A DNA stretch of 64,000 bases. It comes from Mobilibacterium timonense. Lineage in GTDB: Bacteria; Bacillota; Clostridia; Peptostreptococcales; Anaerovoracaceae. The notes below the pieces were generated by a model. That model was not told the DNA's origin and did no database searches. It saw only the letters and a list, made by a program, of their open reading frames with translations. The position numbers and the translations under genes were made by a program. The DNA is taken from assembly GCF_900155555.1 (NCBI RefSeq), contig NZ_FUHN01000007.1, positions 181,362 to 245,361 of the forward strand, given 5' to 3'. Of this stretch, positions 8,966 to 17,170 are shown piece after piece. The number at the start of each line of letters is the position of its first letter. The stretch's first letter is position 1.

Positions 8966-10324
8966 TTGACAAATAATATTTATAAGAACTATCTTGCTGA
9001 TAACTTTGATATCGGGAAAAAAGTGCTGGACTTTGTTGAAGGTTGCGAGGAGGAGCTCGGAGAATGGTTCCGCGAGGCGGACGAGATCTGCGGTATCGCT
9101 CAGATGAGGGTGCTGAAAGCCTTTCAGGACAATCATGTAAACGATACTCACTTCGGTTGGAACACCGGGTACGGATACGACGACGCCGGCAGAGAGGCCG
9201 TGGAGAAGGTCTATGCCAGCGTTTTCCACACAGAGGCGGCTCTCGTAAGGCCCAACATCGTAAACGGCACACACGCCATATCGACGGCCCTTTTCGGACT
9301 TCTCAAGCCGGGAGAGCAGCTCCTCTATGTGACCGGGGCTCCTTACGACACACTTGAAACTGTGATCGGTAAGACCTCAGGAAAGAACGGAAGAGAAGAT
9401 GAGGATCCGGAAGGGTTCAAGGGTACTCTCCTGGATTACGGCATACTCTACGATGAGGTCCCTCTTAACGACAGATTCGATGTGGACATCGAGGCGATCG
9501 TTAAGGCTCTTAAGCCCGAGACTAAAGTGGTGGCTCTTCAGAGGTCAACGGGTTATGACTGGCGTCCGGCAATTTCTCTGGCCAGCATCGAAAGAGTATG
9601 CAGTGCAGTGAAGGAGGCCCGTCCGGACATCATCATATTTGCGGACAATTGCTACGGCGAGTTCGTGGACGTCAAGGAGCCGACCGAGCTCGGGGTAGAC
9701 GTGATGGCAGGCTCTCTTATCAAGAATCCGGGCGGTGGCCTCGCCCTCTCCGGCGGATACATCGTGGGACCGGAAAAGCTTATCGAGCGCATTTCCTACA
9801 GGCTCACGTGCCCGGGTATCGGCGCCGAGTGCGGACTTACCTTTGGGCAGAACAGGGGGATCCTTCAGGGACTTTTCCTGGCGCCTCAGGTGGTGAACAG
9901 CGCCGTCAAGGGGGCGATGCTCTGCGCACTGGTATACAGCAATCTGGGATTTCGGACGTGTCCGAAGCCGTTCACGAAACGCAGTGACATAGTCGAAGCG
10001 GTGGAGTTCAGAGACGCGGATAAAATGGTGGCGTTTTGCCAGTCCATACAGTCGGCTTCTCCGATAGACTCCTACGTAACACCTATCCCTTGGGACATGC
10101 CGGGTTACGATGACCAGGTGGTCATGGCTGCGGGCAACTTCGTCCAGGGCTCTTCCATCGAGCTGAGCGCTGACGGTCCCATGAGGGAGCCATATATCGG
10201 TTATTTCCAGGGAGGCCTTACATATCAGCACTCCAGATTCGGTGTCATCAAGAGTCTGGACACATTAGTAAAGAGAGGTCTTGTAGATGTCACTGAAGGA
10301 AGATCTGAAGGAAAAACTGAATAG
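8966..10324 (+). CDS. YnbB-type PLP protein (methionine gamma-lyase/aluminium-resistance family)
   Basis: This is a cystathionine-lyase-like PLP enzyme of the family often labelled aluminium resistance protein, common beside miaA in Firmicutes. The probable Schiff-base lysine is K253 in SLIKNPGGG. Other hallmarks are the conserved N-terminal THFGWNTGYGYDD and the C-terminal YIGYFQGGLTYQHS segment. I chose TTG 8966 because AGAAGGGA at 8948-8955 lies 10 bases upstream and it avoids overlapping the recombinase. ATG 8927 or 8894 in the same frame are alternatives. The physiological substrate is not established. The stop lies inside the next gene. Confidence 0.85.
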   Translation: MTNNIYKNYLADNFDIGKKVLDFVEGCEEELGEWFREADEICGIAQMRVLKAFQDNHVNDTHFGWNTGYGYDDAGREAVEKVYASVFHTEAALVRPNIVNGTHAISTALFGLLKPGEQLLYVTGAPYDTLETVIGKTSGKNGREDEDPEGFKGTLLDYGILYDEVPLNDRFDVDIEAIVKALKPETKVVALQRSTGYDWRPAISLASIERVCSAVKEARPDIIIFADNCYGEFVDVKEPTELGVDVMAGSLIKNPGGGLALSGGYIVGPEKLIERISYRLTCPGIGAECGLTFGQNRGILQGLFLAPQVVNSAVKGAMLCALVYSNLGFRTCPKPFTKRSDIVEAVEFRDADKMVAFCQSIQSASPIDSYVTPIPWDMPGYDDQVVMAAGNFVQGSSIELSADGPMREPYIGYFQGGLTYQHSRFGVIKSLDTLVKRGLVDVTEGRSEGKTE

Positions 10325-11177
10325 CGCAAATCTTCCGAAGAGGAAAAAGCGTAAAAAGCGATACGCCGTTTATCAGGCGCCTCCGAAGGACGAGAGACCT
10401 TTTTTCGGGAGAGAGAGGAAAAGCGAGCGCAGGGAAGCCTGGAAGCGCTTCCGCCAGGACGTGGGGTACAACCTTGCCAATTCCAGCTTCAAGGAAAAGG
10501 TGAAGGCGTTCTCCAAGCTGATCGTACTCCTGCTCATAATGGTTGGCATACCTATCTTCCTGGTCATTGTGGCCAAGGACACGCTGATGAACAAGGAATA
10601 CCTTTCCGCTCTTCCTCAGCGGCTGGCAGAGCACAGGAACATCGCATTCATCGTCCTGGTGCTGCTCCAGACGGCTCAGATAGTCTGCAGCTTCCTTCCG
10701 GGGCAGCCGATCCAGTTCGCCTCCAGCTACCTTTATGGACTGCTCGGGGGATACATCATAACCATACTGGGCGCTATCATAGGGTGCGTTATCACATATC
10801 TGCTCGCCGATTTCCTGGGAAGGGATGCGCTACATCTCCTTTTCGGGCAGGAGCGGGTGAACGACTATGTGGAGAAGCTGAACAGCGGCAGAGCTTATAC
10901 CATAATTCTGCTCATTTATCTCATACCCGGCATACCGAAGGATATGGTGAGCTATGTGGCGGGCATCTCGGACATTAAACTCGGGCCGTTCCTCGTCGTG
11001 TCGACCATAGGCCGCACTCCGGGCGTGATAGAGAGCCTTCTCGTAGGCATTTTCCTCGCTGAAAAGAATTATGTGGGTGTCGGCATCGTTGGACTAGTCG
11101 CACTGGGGCTCCTGGTAGTATGTGTGAAATACAGAGAAAATATAATGAACTTTATCGATTCAGTTCAGAAAAAATAG
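10287..11177 (+). CDS. VTT-domain (TVP38/TMEM64 family) membrane protein
   Basis: This 296-residue integral membrane protein has a basic cytoplasmic N-terminus (about residues 1-70, rich in Lys/Arg). A first membrane span at about 75-95 is followed by a VTT/SNARE-associated-type domain with several spans and the re-entrant motif regions FLPGQPIQFASSYLYG and YLIPGIPKDMVSYVAG. Proteins of this type act in lipid scrambling or transport in other organisms; the bacterial role is mostly unknown. Start ATG 10287 follows AAGAGAGG with 8-base spacing and overlaps the YnbB-like gene by 38 bases, indicating one operon. Confidence 0.85.
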   Translation: MSLKEDLKEKLNSANLPKRKKRKKRYAVYQAPPKDERPFFGRERKSERREAWKRFRQDVGYNLANSSFKEKVKAFSKLIVLLLIMVGIPIFLVIVAKDTLMNKEYLSALPQRLAEHRNIAFIVLVLLQTAQIVCSFLPGQPIQFASSYLYGLLGGYIITILGAIIGCVITYLLADFLGRDALHLLFGQERVNDYVEKLNSGRAYTIILLIYLIPGIPKDMVSYVAGISDIKLGPFLVVSTIGRTPGVIESLLVGIFLAEKNYVGVGIVGLVALGLLVVCVKYRENIMNFIDSVQKK

Positions 11178-11190
11178 AGAGGTTTAACTT

Positions 11191-11547
11191 ATGACGATAC
11201 TGACGAAGATACTTGGGACGCTGACGGCCCTGGAATTCCTTTACATAATGTACCTGGAAACATTTGCGACCGCATCGGAGAAGACTTCAAAGGTATTCGG
11301 CATGGACCGGGAAGAGCTCTCCAGGAAGTCGGTCAACACGCTCTTCAAGAACCAGGGGATCTACAATGGTCTGATCAGCGTGCTCATTCTGCTTGCCCTG
11401 TTCGTGTTCACCAGCAAGACCGCAGTCATGGTGCTCATGGGTTATATAATACTGGTGGCACTCTACGGTGGCATCACCAGCAATCCGAAGATAATCCTGA
11501 TGCAGGGAGGCCTGGCAATACTGACGCTGGTATCGGCGCTGTTCTGA
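11191..11547 (+). CDS. DUF1304 family small membrane protein
   Basis: This 118-residue protein has four predicted hydrophobic segments (about 4-26, 52-70, 74-92, 98-117). The conserved loop SVNTLFKNQGIYNG is typical of the DUF1304 family. Function is unknown. The start follows AGAGAGGT. It is the last gene of the mutS-led run and is followed by a strong terminator at 11579. Confidence 0.8.
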   Translation: MTILTKILGTLTALEFLYIMYLETFATASEKTSKVFGMDREELSRKSVNTLFKNQGIYNGLISVLILLALFVFTSKTAVMVLMGYIILVALYGGITSNPKIILMQGGLAILTLVSALF

Positions 11548-11578
11548 GGTCAACACATGAGAGGTGTATATAAAAGCG

Positions 11579-11601
11579 GGGACCTTTGAGGTCCCTTTTT
11601 T
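11579..11601 (+). terminator. Intrinsic terminator after the DUF1304 gene
   Basis: A 7-bp perfect stem (11579-11585 with 11589-11595) with a TTG loop is followed by six T residues. Confidence 0.85.
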
Positions 11602-11706
11602 GCTGCCGGTGACTTGCGGGATGCTTCGCGTGTCCGTGTGGCGCAGGCCTGATATTTGTTGTAAAATACTACAGGAAAAGAAGTCAGCAGAAAAATGAGG
11701 TAACAG

Positions 11707-11928
11707 ATGGCCAGAGAATTCAGATATGAGATAACGGAGCACATCGGCGTGATAAGCGAAAGCGCGGGGGGCTGGACGAAGGAACTCAACATGGTTTCCT
11801 ACAACGGGGCGGCGCCAAAGTACGACATCAGGGACTGGGCACCTGAGCACGAGAAGATGAGCAAGGGCATAACCCTGACAGACGAGGAGGCCGAGAACCT
11901 GATGAAGCTCCTGGAGGAGAGGTTCTGA
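11707..11928 (+). CDS. ydbC: PC4/YdbC family single-stranded-DNA-binding protein
   Basis: This 73-residue protein matches the YdbC family, a bacterial relative of the eukaryotic coactivator PC4 that binds single-stranded DNA as a dimer. The pattern EITEHIGVISES-GGWTKELN-VSYNG-PKYDIRDW followed by KGITLTDEEAE is highly characteristic. The length is normal. AATGAGGTAACAG precedes the ATG. It lies alone between the upstream terminator and the niaR gene and may be co-transcribed with the latter (51-base gap). Confidence 0.9.
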   Translation: MAREFRYEITEHIGVISESAGGWTKELNMVSYNGAAPKYDIRDWAPEHEKMSKGITLTDEEAENLMKLLEERF

Positions 11929-11979
11929 CGTTTAGCTTTTTCGGAAGGAACTATTCACAGAGAGGAAAGATTTCGTCAA

Positions 11980-12531
11980 ATGGAAGGGATAGACAGGAGA
12001 AAAAGAATATGCAAGATACTCGGGCAGCAGAATGAGCCGCTGTCTGCCACCCGCCTCGCCCAGGCATTCGGAGTGAGCAGGCAGGTCATCGTCCAGGATG
12101 TTGCTCTCCTCAGGGCAGGCGGTACCCAGATCGTCGGTACCAGCCGGGGGTATGTAATGCCTGAAAAGGATTCAGTTACCCGGGTATTCAAGGTGCGTCA
12201 CACTGACGAAGAGACGAGGGATGAGCTGAACACCATCGTTGATCAGGGAGGCATCTGCGAGGATGTTTTCATATATCACAGAGTCTACGGAGTGATGGAA
12301 GGTAAGCTGAATATCCGTTCCCGCCGTGATGTGGACAATTATATACACGAGATAGAGACAGGAAAATCAGGTCTCCTCAAGAACGCCACATCCGGATATC
12401 ACTACCACACTGTAAGGGCGGAGAGCGAATCGGATCTTGACCTGATACAGCAGGAGCTCTCTGATAAAGGATACCTGGCTCCTCTCCAGGATTATGAACC
12501 CGTCGATTTCTGGGGAGAGAAAGAAAAATAG
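11980..12531 (+). CDS. niaR: NiaR-type transcriptional repressor (HTH_11 + 3H domain)
   Basis: This 183-residue protein has an N-terminal winged helix (residues 6-58; recognition region GVSRQVIVQDVALLRA). It is followed by a 3H domain with its diagnostic histidines in KVRHTDE, IYHRVYG and GYHYHTV. NiaR represses NAD biosynthesis and niacin uptake genes in response to nicotinic acid, binding metal through the 3H domain. No NAD genes are adjacent, so targets must lie elsewhere. GAGAGGAAAG precedes the start. The gene is followed after 16 bases by a thioredoxin-fold gene. Confidence 0.9.
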   Translation: MEGIDRRKRICKILGQQNEPLSATRLAQAFGVSRQVIVQDVALLRAGGTQIVGTSRGYVMPEKDSVTRVFKVRHTDEETRDELNTIVDQGGICEDVFIYHRVYGVMEGKLNIRSRRDVDNYIHEIETGKSGLLKNATSGYHYHTVRAESESDLDLIQQELSDKGYLAPLQDYEPVDFWGEKEK

Positions 12532-12547
12532 CAATGGAGGAACAGAC

Positions 12548-12829
12548 ATGAAAAAAGTCACAGCATTCGTCATGGACCTGTGCCCTTACTGCGCAGGCAG
12601 CAAGCGGGCGGTGAAAGAGCTCATCGCGGAGGACGACCGGTACGCCGCGGTGGATATAGACTGGATCAACGAAAAAGAACATCCCGAAATGACGGAAGAA
12701 TACGATTATTATTACTGCCCGGCGTTTTTCGTAGACGGAGAGAAGGTCTATGAGGCTCACCCGGGCGAGGAGTACGACAGCATCAGGGAAAACGTGAACC
12801 GGGTGCTGGACGCGGCACTGGAGGCGTAA
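12548..12829 (+). CDS. Glutaredoxin/thioredoxin-fold protein with CPYC motif
   Basis: This 93-residue protein has the redox motif C-P-Y-C at residues 12-15 on the first helix, as in glutaredoxins. A conserved PAFFVDGEKVYE (cis-proline strand) near residue 60 completes the thioredoxin fold. It probably catalyses thiol-disulfide exchange. Start ATG 12548 was chosen because TGGAGG is 8 bases upstream; a longer frame from 12494 would overlap niaR. It sits 2 bases ahead of ybaK, so the three genes form a unit. Confidence 0.8.
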   Translation: MKKVTAFVMDLCPYCAGSKRAVKELIAEDDRYAAVDIDWINEKEHPEMTEEYDYYYCPAFFVDGEKVYEAHPGEEYDSIRENVNRVLDAALEA

Positions 12830-12831
12830 GC

Positions 12832-13320
12832 ATGAGCAAGCACAAGCAGGAGAAGACCAACGCCATGAGGATGCTGGACCAGGCCGGAATTTCCTACGAG
12901 ACTGGTGAATACGAATACGATGAGTCCGACCTCTCCGGTGACCATGTGGCAGAGTACCTCGGCATATCGAAGGAAGAGATCTTCAAGACGCTGGTGACCA
13001 GGGGGAGCGACAAGGAGATATACGTGTTCGTGGTGCCCGTGAGCGGTGAGCTGGACCTCAAGAAGGCCGCCTCGGCGGCAGGAGTCAAGAAGGTGGAGAT
13101 GATCCACGTGAAGGAGATCATGGGGATCACCGGATACATCAGAGGCGGTTGCTCTCCGGTGGGTATGAAGAAGGCCTATCCGACATTTATCGATGAGACC
13201 GCGATCCTGTTCGACAGGATCTACATCTCGGGGGGAAAAAGGGGACTTCAGATCATCATCGATCCGCAGACGCTTGCGGACTTCACGGACGCGCAGCTCG
13301 TGGATATAGCAAAAGAGTAA
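12832..13320 (+). CDS. ybaK: Cys-tRNA(Pro) deacylase YbaK
   Basis: This 162-residue editing protein hydrolyses Cys-tRNA(Pro) misacylated by ProRS. Family marks are the KTLVTRGSDKEIYVFVVPVSGELDLKK core split by short gaps, a conserved lysine in FKTLV, and the GYIRGGCSPVGMKK loop. Length is normal. The start lies 2 bases after the stop of the thioredoxin-fold gene. A GC-poor T-rich terminator follows. Confidence 0.92.
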   Translation: MSKHKQEKTNAMRMLDQAGISYETGEYEYDESDLSGDHVAEYLGISKEEIFKTLVTRGSDKEIYVFVVPVSGELDLKKAASAAGVKKVEMIHVKEIMGITGYIRGGCSPVGMKKAYPTFIDETAILFDRIYISGGKRGLQIIIDPQTLADFTDAQLVDIAKE

Positions 13321-13326
13321 CATGAC

Positions 13327-13379
13327 GTCGCTGGCGAAGGCGTGGAGGACCCCTTTGCACAGCGGCTTTTTATTTTTTT
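13327..13379 (+). terminator. Probable terminator after ybaK
   Basis: A 7-bp stem (13327-13333 with 13360-13366, one G-T pair) with a long loop is followed by a T-rich run at 13367-13379. Confidence 0.5.
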
Positions 13380-13559
13380 ACGTAGCTTGAATGATCTACG
13401 AACATACAGCCAGGCTATATGAAATCAATATCATCCATTTGATGTCTTTTGCAGTCTAACGGATAAACGTGGTAGACTATCACATATATGATCCAGACAG
13501 GAGACAGTTATCGGTGATGCTGTAAAGCATGTGTCCGAAAACAGAGGGTGGCGATAAAA

Positions 13560-14918
13560 GTGACTATACCGAACTCAGCACGACCAGATCTTTTCAAAGA
13601 TATACCGGTACCTTACGCGGTTTTTAAGCCGATCTATGACTCTTCTCATATTCGAGTCGTGAATGCACGCTACATTTTTGTAAATGAGGCCTACTGCCAG
13701 ATGGCCGGGTACAGCAGAGAAGAGCTGACAGGGCATTACTTTCTGGATATCTACCCGGGTGGTGATGTGTGGTTTCCGTATTGTCATGAGTCGCTGGAGC
13801 GGAAAGCCACGGTGCATTCGTGCTTTTATTCAGAAGAAACGAAGCACTGGCTCGATTTTACCGTGGGACCCGTTGCAGGAAGTGATGCCGTCGCCTTCGT
13901 CTTTACCAATGTGGACGATTCCATCAGGAAGAGGCGGCGCGAGAAGACGACCGACGATATCATAATGCGGATAACGAAGATCCTGAACAATGACGAAGAC
14001 TTTGAGGACAGCATGGATCACGCGCTTGAGGAATTAAGTCGGTTCATTTACCCGGACCGCCTATACGTCCTGGAGACAGACGGTCACACCGCCAGCAATA
14101 CATTCGAGTGGTGCGCGCAGGGCGTCACACCTGAGATCCAGACCTTGCAGAACCTGGATTATGACGACTATCTTCGAGGATGGGAAAAGTACCTGAACGA
14201 AAATTCCTGCGTCGTCATTGAGGACGTGGAGAAGCTGAGGGATGATGATCCGGTGGATCACGAGAACCTGAAGCGGCAGGGAATCATGTGCCTCGTCGCC
14301 GCGCCGTTTTACGACGATGGAAAGCTCATCGGCTACCTTGGCGCTGACAATTACAAGGTGAATGACCTCGTCAACACACAAGCCGTTCTGAATGCGATCT
14401 CCTATTTCATAGGGACTAAGATCGTCAACCACAGGCTGATGGAGGACCTGGACCGGCTGAGCCACATGGACATCCTGACGAATGTGCAAAACCGCAATGC
14501 GATGATAGAAAAGCTAGATGTCCTAAAAAGAAATAGTGTCACGGCAGGTCTCGTCTACGCTGATGTCAACAATCTGAAGTGCATCAACGACACGAAGGGA
14601 CACGAAGCCGGAGACAAGGTGCTGTGCCGTTCGGCAGACAGGCTTGCTTTTCACTTCGGAAGGGAAAATATTTACCGTGCCGGTGGCGACGAGTTCGTGG
14701 CGATCGTTCCATCGATAGAAGAAGAGGTATTCAAAGCGCAGCTCGAAAAACTTACTGCCGAGCTCATGGTAGATCATCCATATCGATTTTCTTTTGGCGC
14801 CTGCTGGTGTCCTGACAGCAGCAGAATAGAAGAGTTCCTGCACACAGCAGACCGGAACATGTACGAGGCGAAGAGCCGTTTTTACAGACAGGAAGGAATA
14901 GACAGGAGAAAAAAATGA
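13560..14918 (+). CDS. PAS-GAF-GGDEF diguanylate cyclase
   Basis: This roughly 452-residue signalling protein has an N-terminal PAS domain (about 10-120; AYCQMAGYSREELTG), a GAF-like domain (about 130-290; AAPFYDDGKLIGYLGADN) and a C-terminal GGDEF domain with an intact active-site G-G-D-E-F at residues 375-379. It should make cyclic di-GMP. No RxxD inhibitory site is evident just upstream of the active site. No membrane span is seen, so it is cytoplasmic. I prefer GTG 13560, which has AGAGGGTGG correctly spaced; GTG 13548 lies inside that ribosome binding site. The stop overlaps the next gene by four bases. Confidence 0.92.
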   Translation: MTIPNSARPDLFKDIPVPYAVFKPIYDSSHIRVVNARYIFVNEAYCQMAGYSREELTGHYFLDIYPGGDVWFPYCHESLERKATVHSCFYSEETKHWLDFTVGPVAGSDAVAFVFTNVDDSIRKRRREKTTDDIIMRITKILNNDEDFEDSMDHALEELSRFIYPDRLYVLETDGHTASNTFEWCAQGVTPEIQTLQNLDYDDYLRGWEKYLNENSCVVIEDVEKLRDDDPVDHENLKRQGIMCLVAAPFYDDGKLIGYLGADNYKVNDLVNTQAVLNAISYFIGTKIVNHRLMEDLDRLSHMDILTNVQNRNAMIEKLDVLKRNSVTAGLVYADVNNLKCINDTKGHEAGDKVLCRSADRLAFHFGRENIYRAGGDEFVAIVPSIEEEVFKAQLEKLTAELMVDHPYRFSFGACWCPDSSRIEEFLHTADRNMYEAKSRFYRQEGIDRRKK

Positions 14919-17035
14919 ACGATTTCGACCAGGTACCGGTATTCGAGAACGGTGCGGCACAGCCGGTATTTCCTTTTACCGACGGCAAGACGGGAGAGGC
15001 CTATGATCCGGCCAGTTCCGCCATCGTCCGCTGCTGCGTCTATGTGGAGACCGACTATGACATGGATGGGGACGGAAGAAGAGACCTTGTAAAGGCCTTC
15101 GTTCAGGTCCCTCGCAGTGCAGCACTGGGAAATTACAAAGCTGCCACTGTCTACGAGGCGCGCCCTTATTGTGCGGGGATCAACGCTGATGGCTACGATC
15201 ACATGAAGGAAGTCGACTCCACGGAATACCCGCCCTTCGATCTGGTCAATGACCTCGACAACGAAGCACCTGCCAGAGTGCCTGAAGACAGGATCACCAC
15301 CCTCGAGGCCTCGATGGATGCCGACCCTTCGGACTGGTTTTTCCCGGACAAGGGGAACAGTGGCTCAATGTGCTACGAGAACATAGACAACTTCGATTAC
15401 TATCTCGTGAGGGGCTTCGCTGTGGTCACCAGCGCCGGCTTCGGCACCCTCGGCTCTGACGGTATGGAATTTGTCGGCTCTCATTACGAGAGGGACGGAT
15501 TCAAGGCAGTGGTCGAGTGGCTCCATGGAGACAGGACGGCGTACACCGACAGGGAAGGGACCATCGCGGTGGAAGCAGACTGGTCAAATGGAAAAGTTGC
15601 CATGACCGGCAGGTCCTACGCGGGCACCATGCCTTTTGCCGTTGCGACGACAGGCGTGCCGGGCCTGGAGACTATCGTTCCGGTCGCCGGTATAGCGGAC
15701 TGGTATAGCCAGCAGAACCAGCAGGGTGCACAGCGCTACTGGCCTGAGGAAGTCCTGAACAGTTTCCTTTCATATTACTGCACCAGCCGTTACAACGATC
15801 CGGAGCTGACCGACGAGATGCGCGGCCGGTTGGACGCATTCCACCACGAGCTCAGCCTGGAACAGCTCAAGACGGGGACAGATTACAGCCCGTTCTGGGA
15901 GGACGGTAACTACACACTGGCTGCGGACGGCATTAAGTGCCCGGCGCTCATCGTTCACGGGCTCCACGACGAGAACGTTTCCACTAAGCAGTTTGAGATG
16001 ATGTTCGACTCATTCAAAAAGGCCGGACAGAACGTCAAGCTCCTGCTCCATCAGGGGCCGCACATAACCCCTGCGATGCAGAACAAGGGATACAGCCTGC
16101 GCGTCAACGGAGAGTTTTACGAGGAGATCACTAACCGCTGGTATTCTCACTACCTGTACGGCGCAGAGAATGGAGCTGAAAAAATGCCTGAGGTCCTCGT
16201 TCAGAACAACAGGGATCAGCACATCTGGGATACCGCAGATGCATGGCATACGGGAAAAAGCATCTTGCTACGGTCGGATGATAGCGGCGTTGCGACGGTA
16301 GACACCGACTGGGAGTCTGCCGGAATAGACCAGGAGAACTTCGACGAGAAGATGAGCACGAGTTCCTCCAACATGAACCGTAGATTCCTCACGGAGCCCC
16401 TTCAGGAAGACCTTACTATCCAGGGCACAGTGCGTGTAGATCTGAAGGCGGCTCTTTCCGCAGGCGACCCGGCCGACGGATACCATGCGGTGAATGCCCA
16501 TGACGCCGATAAACTCACTTTTTCCATAGGGACTTCTTCCGGAAAGCAGGACGACCTCAAGCTTACCTTGTTGCTCTGTGATATAAGCGACAAGGAATTC
16601 GAGAGCATCTCGGCAACAGATGCTACCAGGAACGTAATACCCGTCGAAGTGGTCAAGGAAAAAGGGTTCCCTAACGGCGGGGAACTCCCGGCTCTGGATG
16701 AGGCGGAATTTGCCGTATTTTCGAAGAAGTACAACGTCATCACCAGGGCGTACATGGACCTCTGCAACCCTGGAGCAGGCTATGATCCATTGACGGCTTC
16801 TGAGGGCATCGAGCTGGTGAAAGGGGAGTACCACGACTACCACGTGTTTCTCAACGCCACCAGATACACGCTTGCAAAAGGGCACCGTCTGGCGGTAGTC
16901 ATCGGAACAGAGGATCCGGTGTTCTGCCTGATACACAAGACGTATTCTGCAGACATCCAGACGGGATCAGTAAACGCAGAGATACCGTATCATGGAGACT
17001 TCGGCAGTGAGCTGGGGCTTAAGGCTGACCTCTGA
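14915..17035 (+). CDS. Xaa-Pro dipeptidyl-peptidase-like hydrolase (S15/CocE)
   Basis: This 706-residue alpha/beta hydrolase has the catalytic triad S234 (GRSYAG), D352 (HGLHDEN) and H383 (QGPHITP). A C-terminal jelly-roll domain (about 470-700) is typical of X-Pro dipeptidyl-peptidase/CocE enzymes. In Gram-positive bacteria this type releases Xaa-Pro dipeptides from proline-rich peptides. There is no signal peptide, so it is cytoplasmic. The ATG overlaps the cyclase stop (ATGA) and its ribosome binding site is inside the cyclase gene. The esterase branch of the family cannot be excluded. The nearby proline symporter fits a peptide/proline-use role. Confidence 0.85.
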   Translation: MNDFDQVPVFENGAAQPVFPFTDGKTGEAYDPASSAIVRCCVYVETDYDMDGDGRRDLVKAFVQVPRSAALGNYKAATVYEARPYCAGINADGYDHMKEVDSTEYPPFDLVNDLDNEAPARVPEDRITTLEASMDADPSDWFFPDKGNSGSMCYENIDNFDYYLVRGFAVVTSAGFGTLGSDGMEFVGSHYERDGFKAVVEWLHGDRTAYTDREGTIAVEADWSNGKVAMTGRSYAGTMPFAVATTGVPGLETIVPVAGIADWYSQQNQQGAQRYWPEEVLNSFLSYYCTSRYNDPELTDEMRGRLDAFHHELSLEQLKTGTDYSPFWEDGNYTLAADGIKCPALIVHGLHDENVSTKQFEMMFDSFKKAGQNVKLLLHQGPHITPAMQNKGYSLRVNGEFYEEITNRWYSHYLYGAENGAEKMPEVLVQNNRDQHIWDTADAWHTGKSILLRSDDSGVATVDTDWESAGIDQENFDEKMSTSSSNMNRRFLTEPLQEDLTIQGTVRVDLKAALSAGDPADGYHAVNAHDADKLTFSIGTSSGKQDDLKLTLLLCDISDKEFESISATDATRNVIPVEVVKEKGFPNGGELPALDEAEFAVFSKKYNVITRAYMDLCNPGAGYDPLTASEGIELVKGEYHDYHVFLNATRYTLAKGHRLAVVIGTEDPVFCLIHKTYSADIQTGSVNAEIPYHGDFGSELGLKADL

Positions 17036-17097
17036 TACGTCTGATACTTCAGCGAAAGCCCTGAGAAGCCTGAATATCTGCCATAAATGGCCATAAG

Positions 17098-17136
17098 AAA
17101 AACACCTGCCCGGCACGTGACCAGACAGGTGTTTTT
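17098..17136. terminator. Bidirectional terminator between convergent genes
   Basis: An 11-bp perfect stem (17098-17108 with 17126-17136) carries A5 on its left arm and T5 on its right. It can therefore end both the plus-strand peptidase transcript and the minus-strand symporter transcript. Confidence 0.85.
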
Positions 17137-17170
17137 ATATCAACATTACTGTGACTTGCGATGACTATCT

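Noticed and set aside
14893-14913. Shared ATAGACAGGAGAAAAA string at the start of niaR and at the end of the cyclase gene
   Set aside because: Both encode a similar GIDRRK peptide in unrelated proteins and the second copy doubles as a ribosome binding site. Chance is the simpler explanation.
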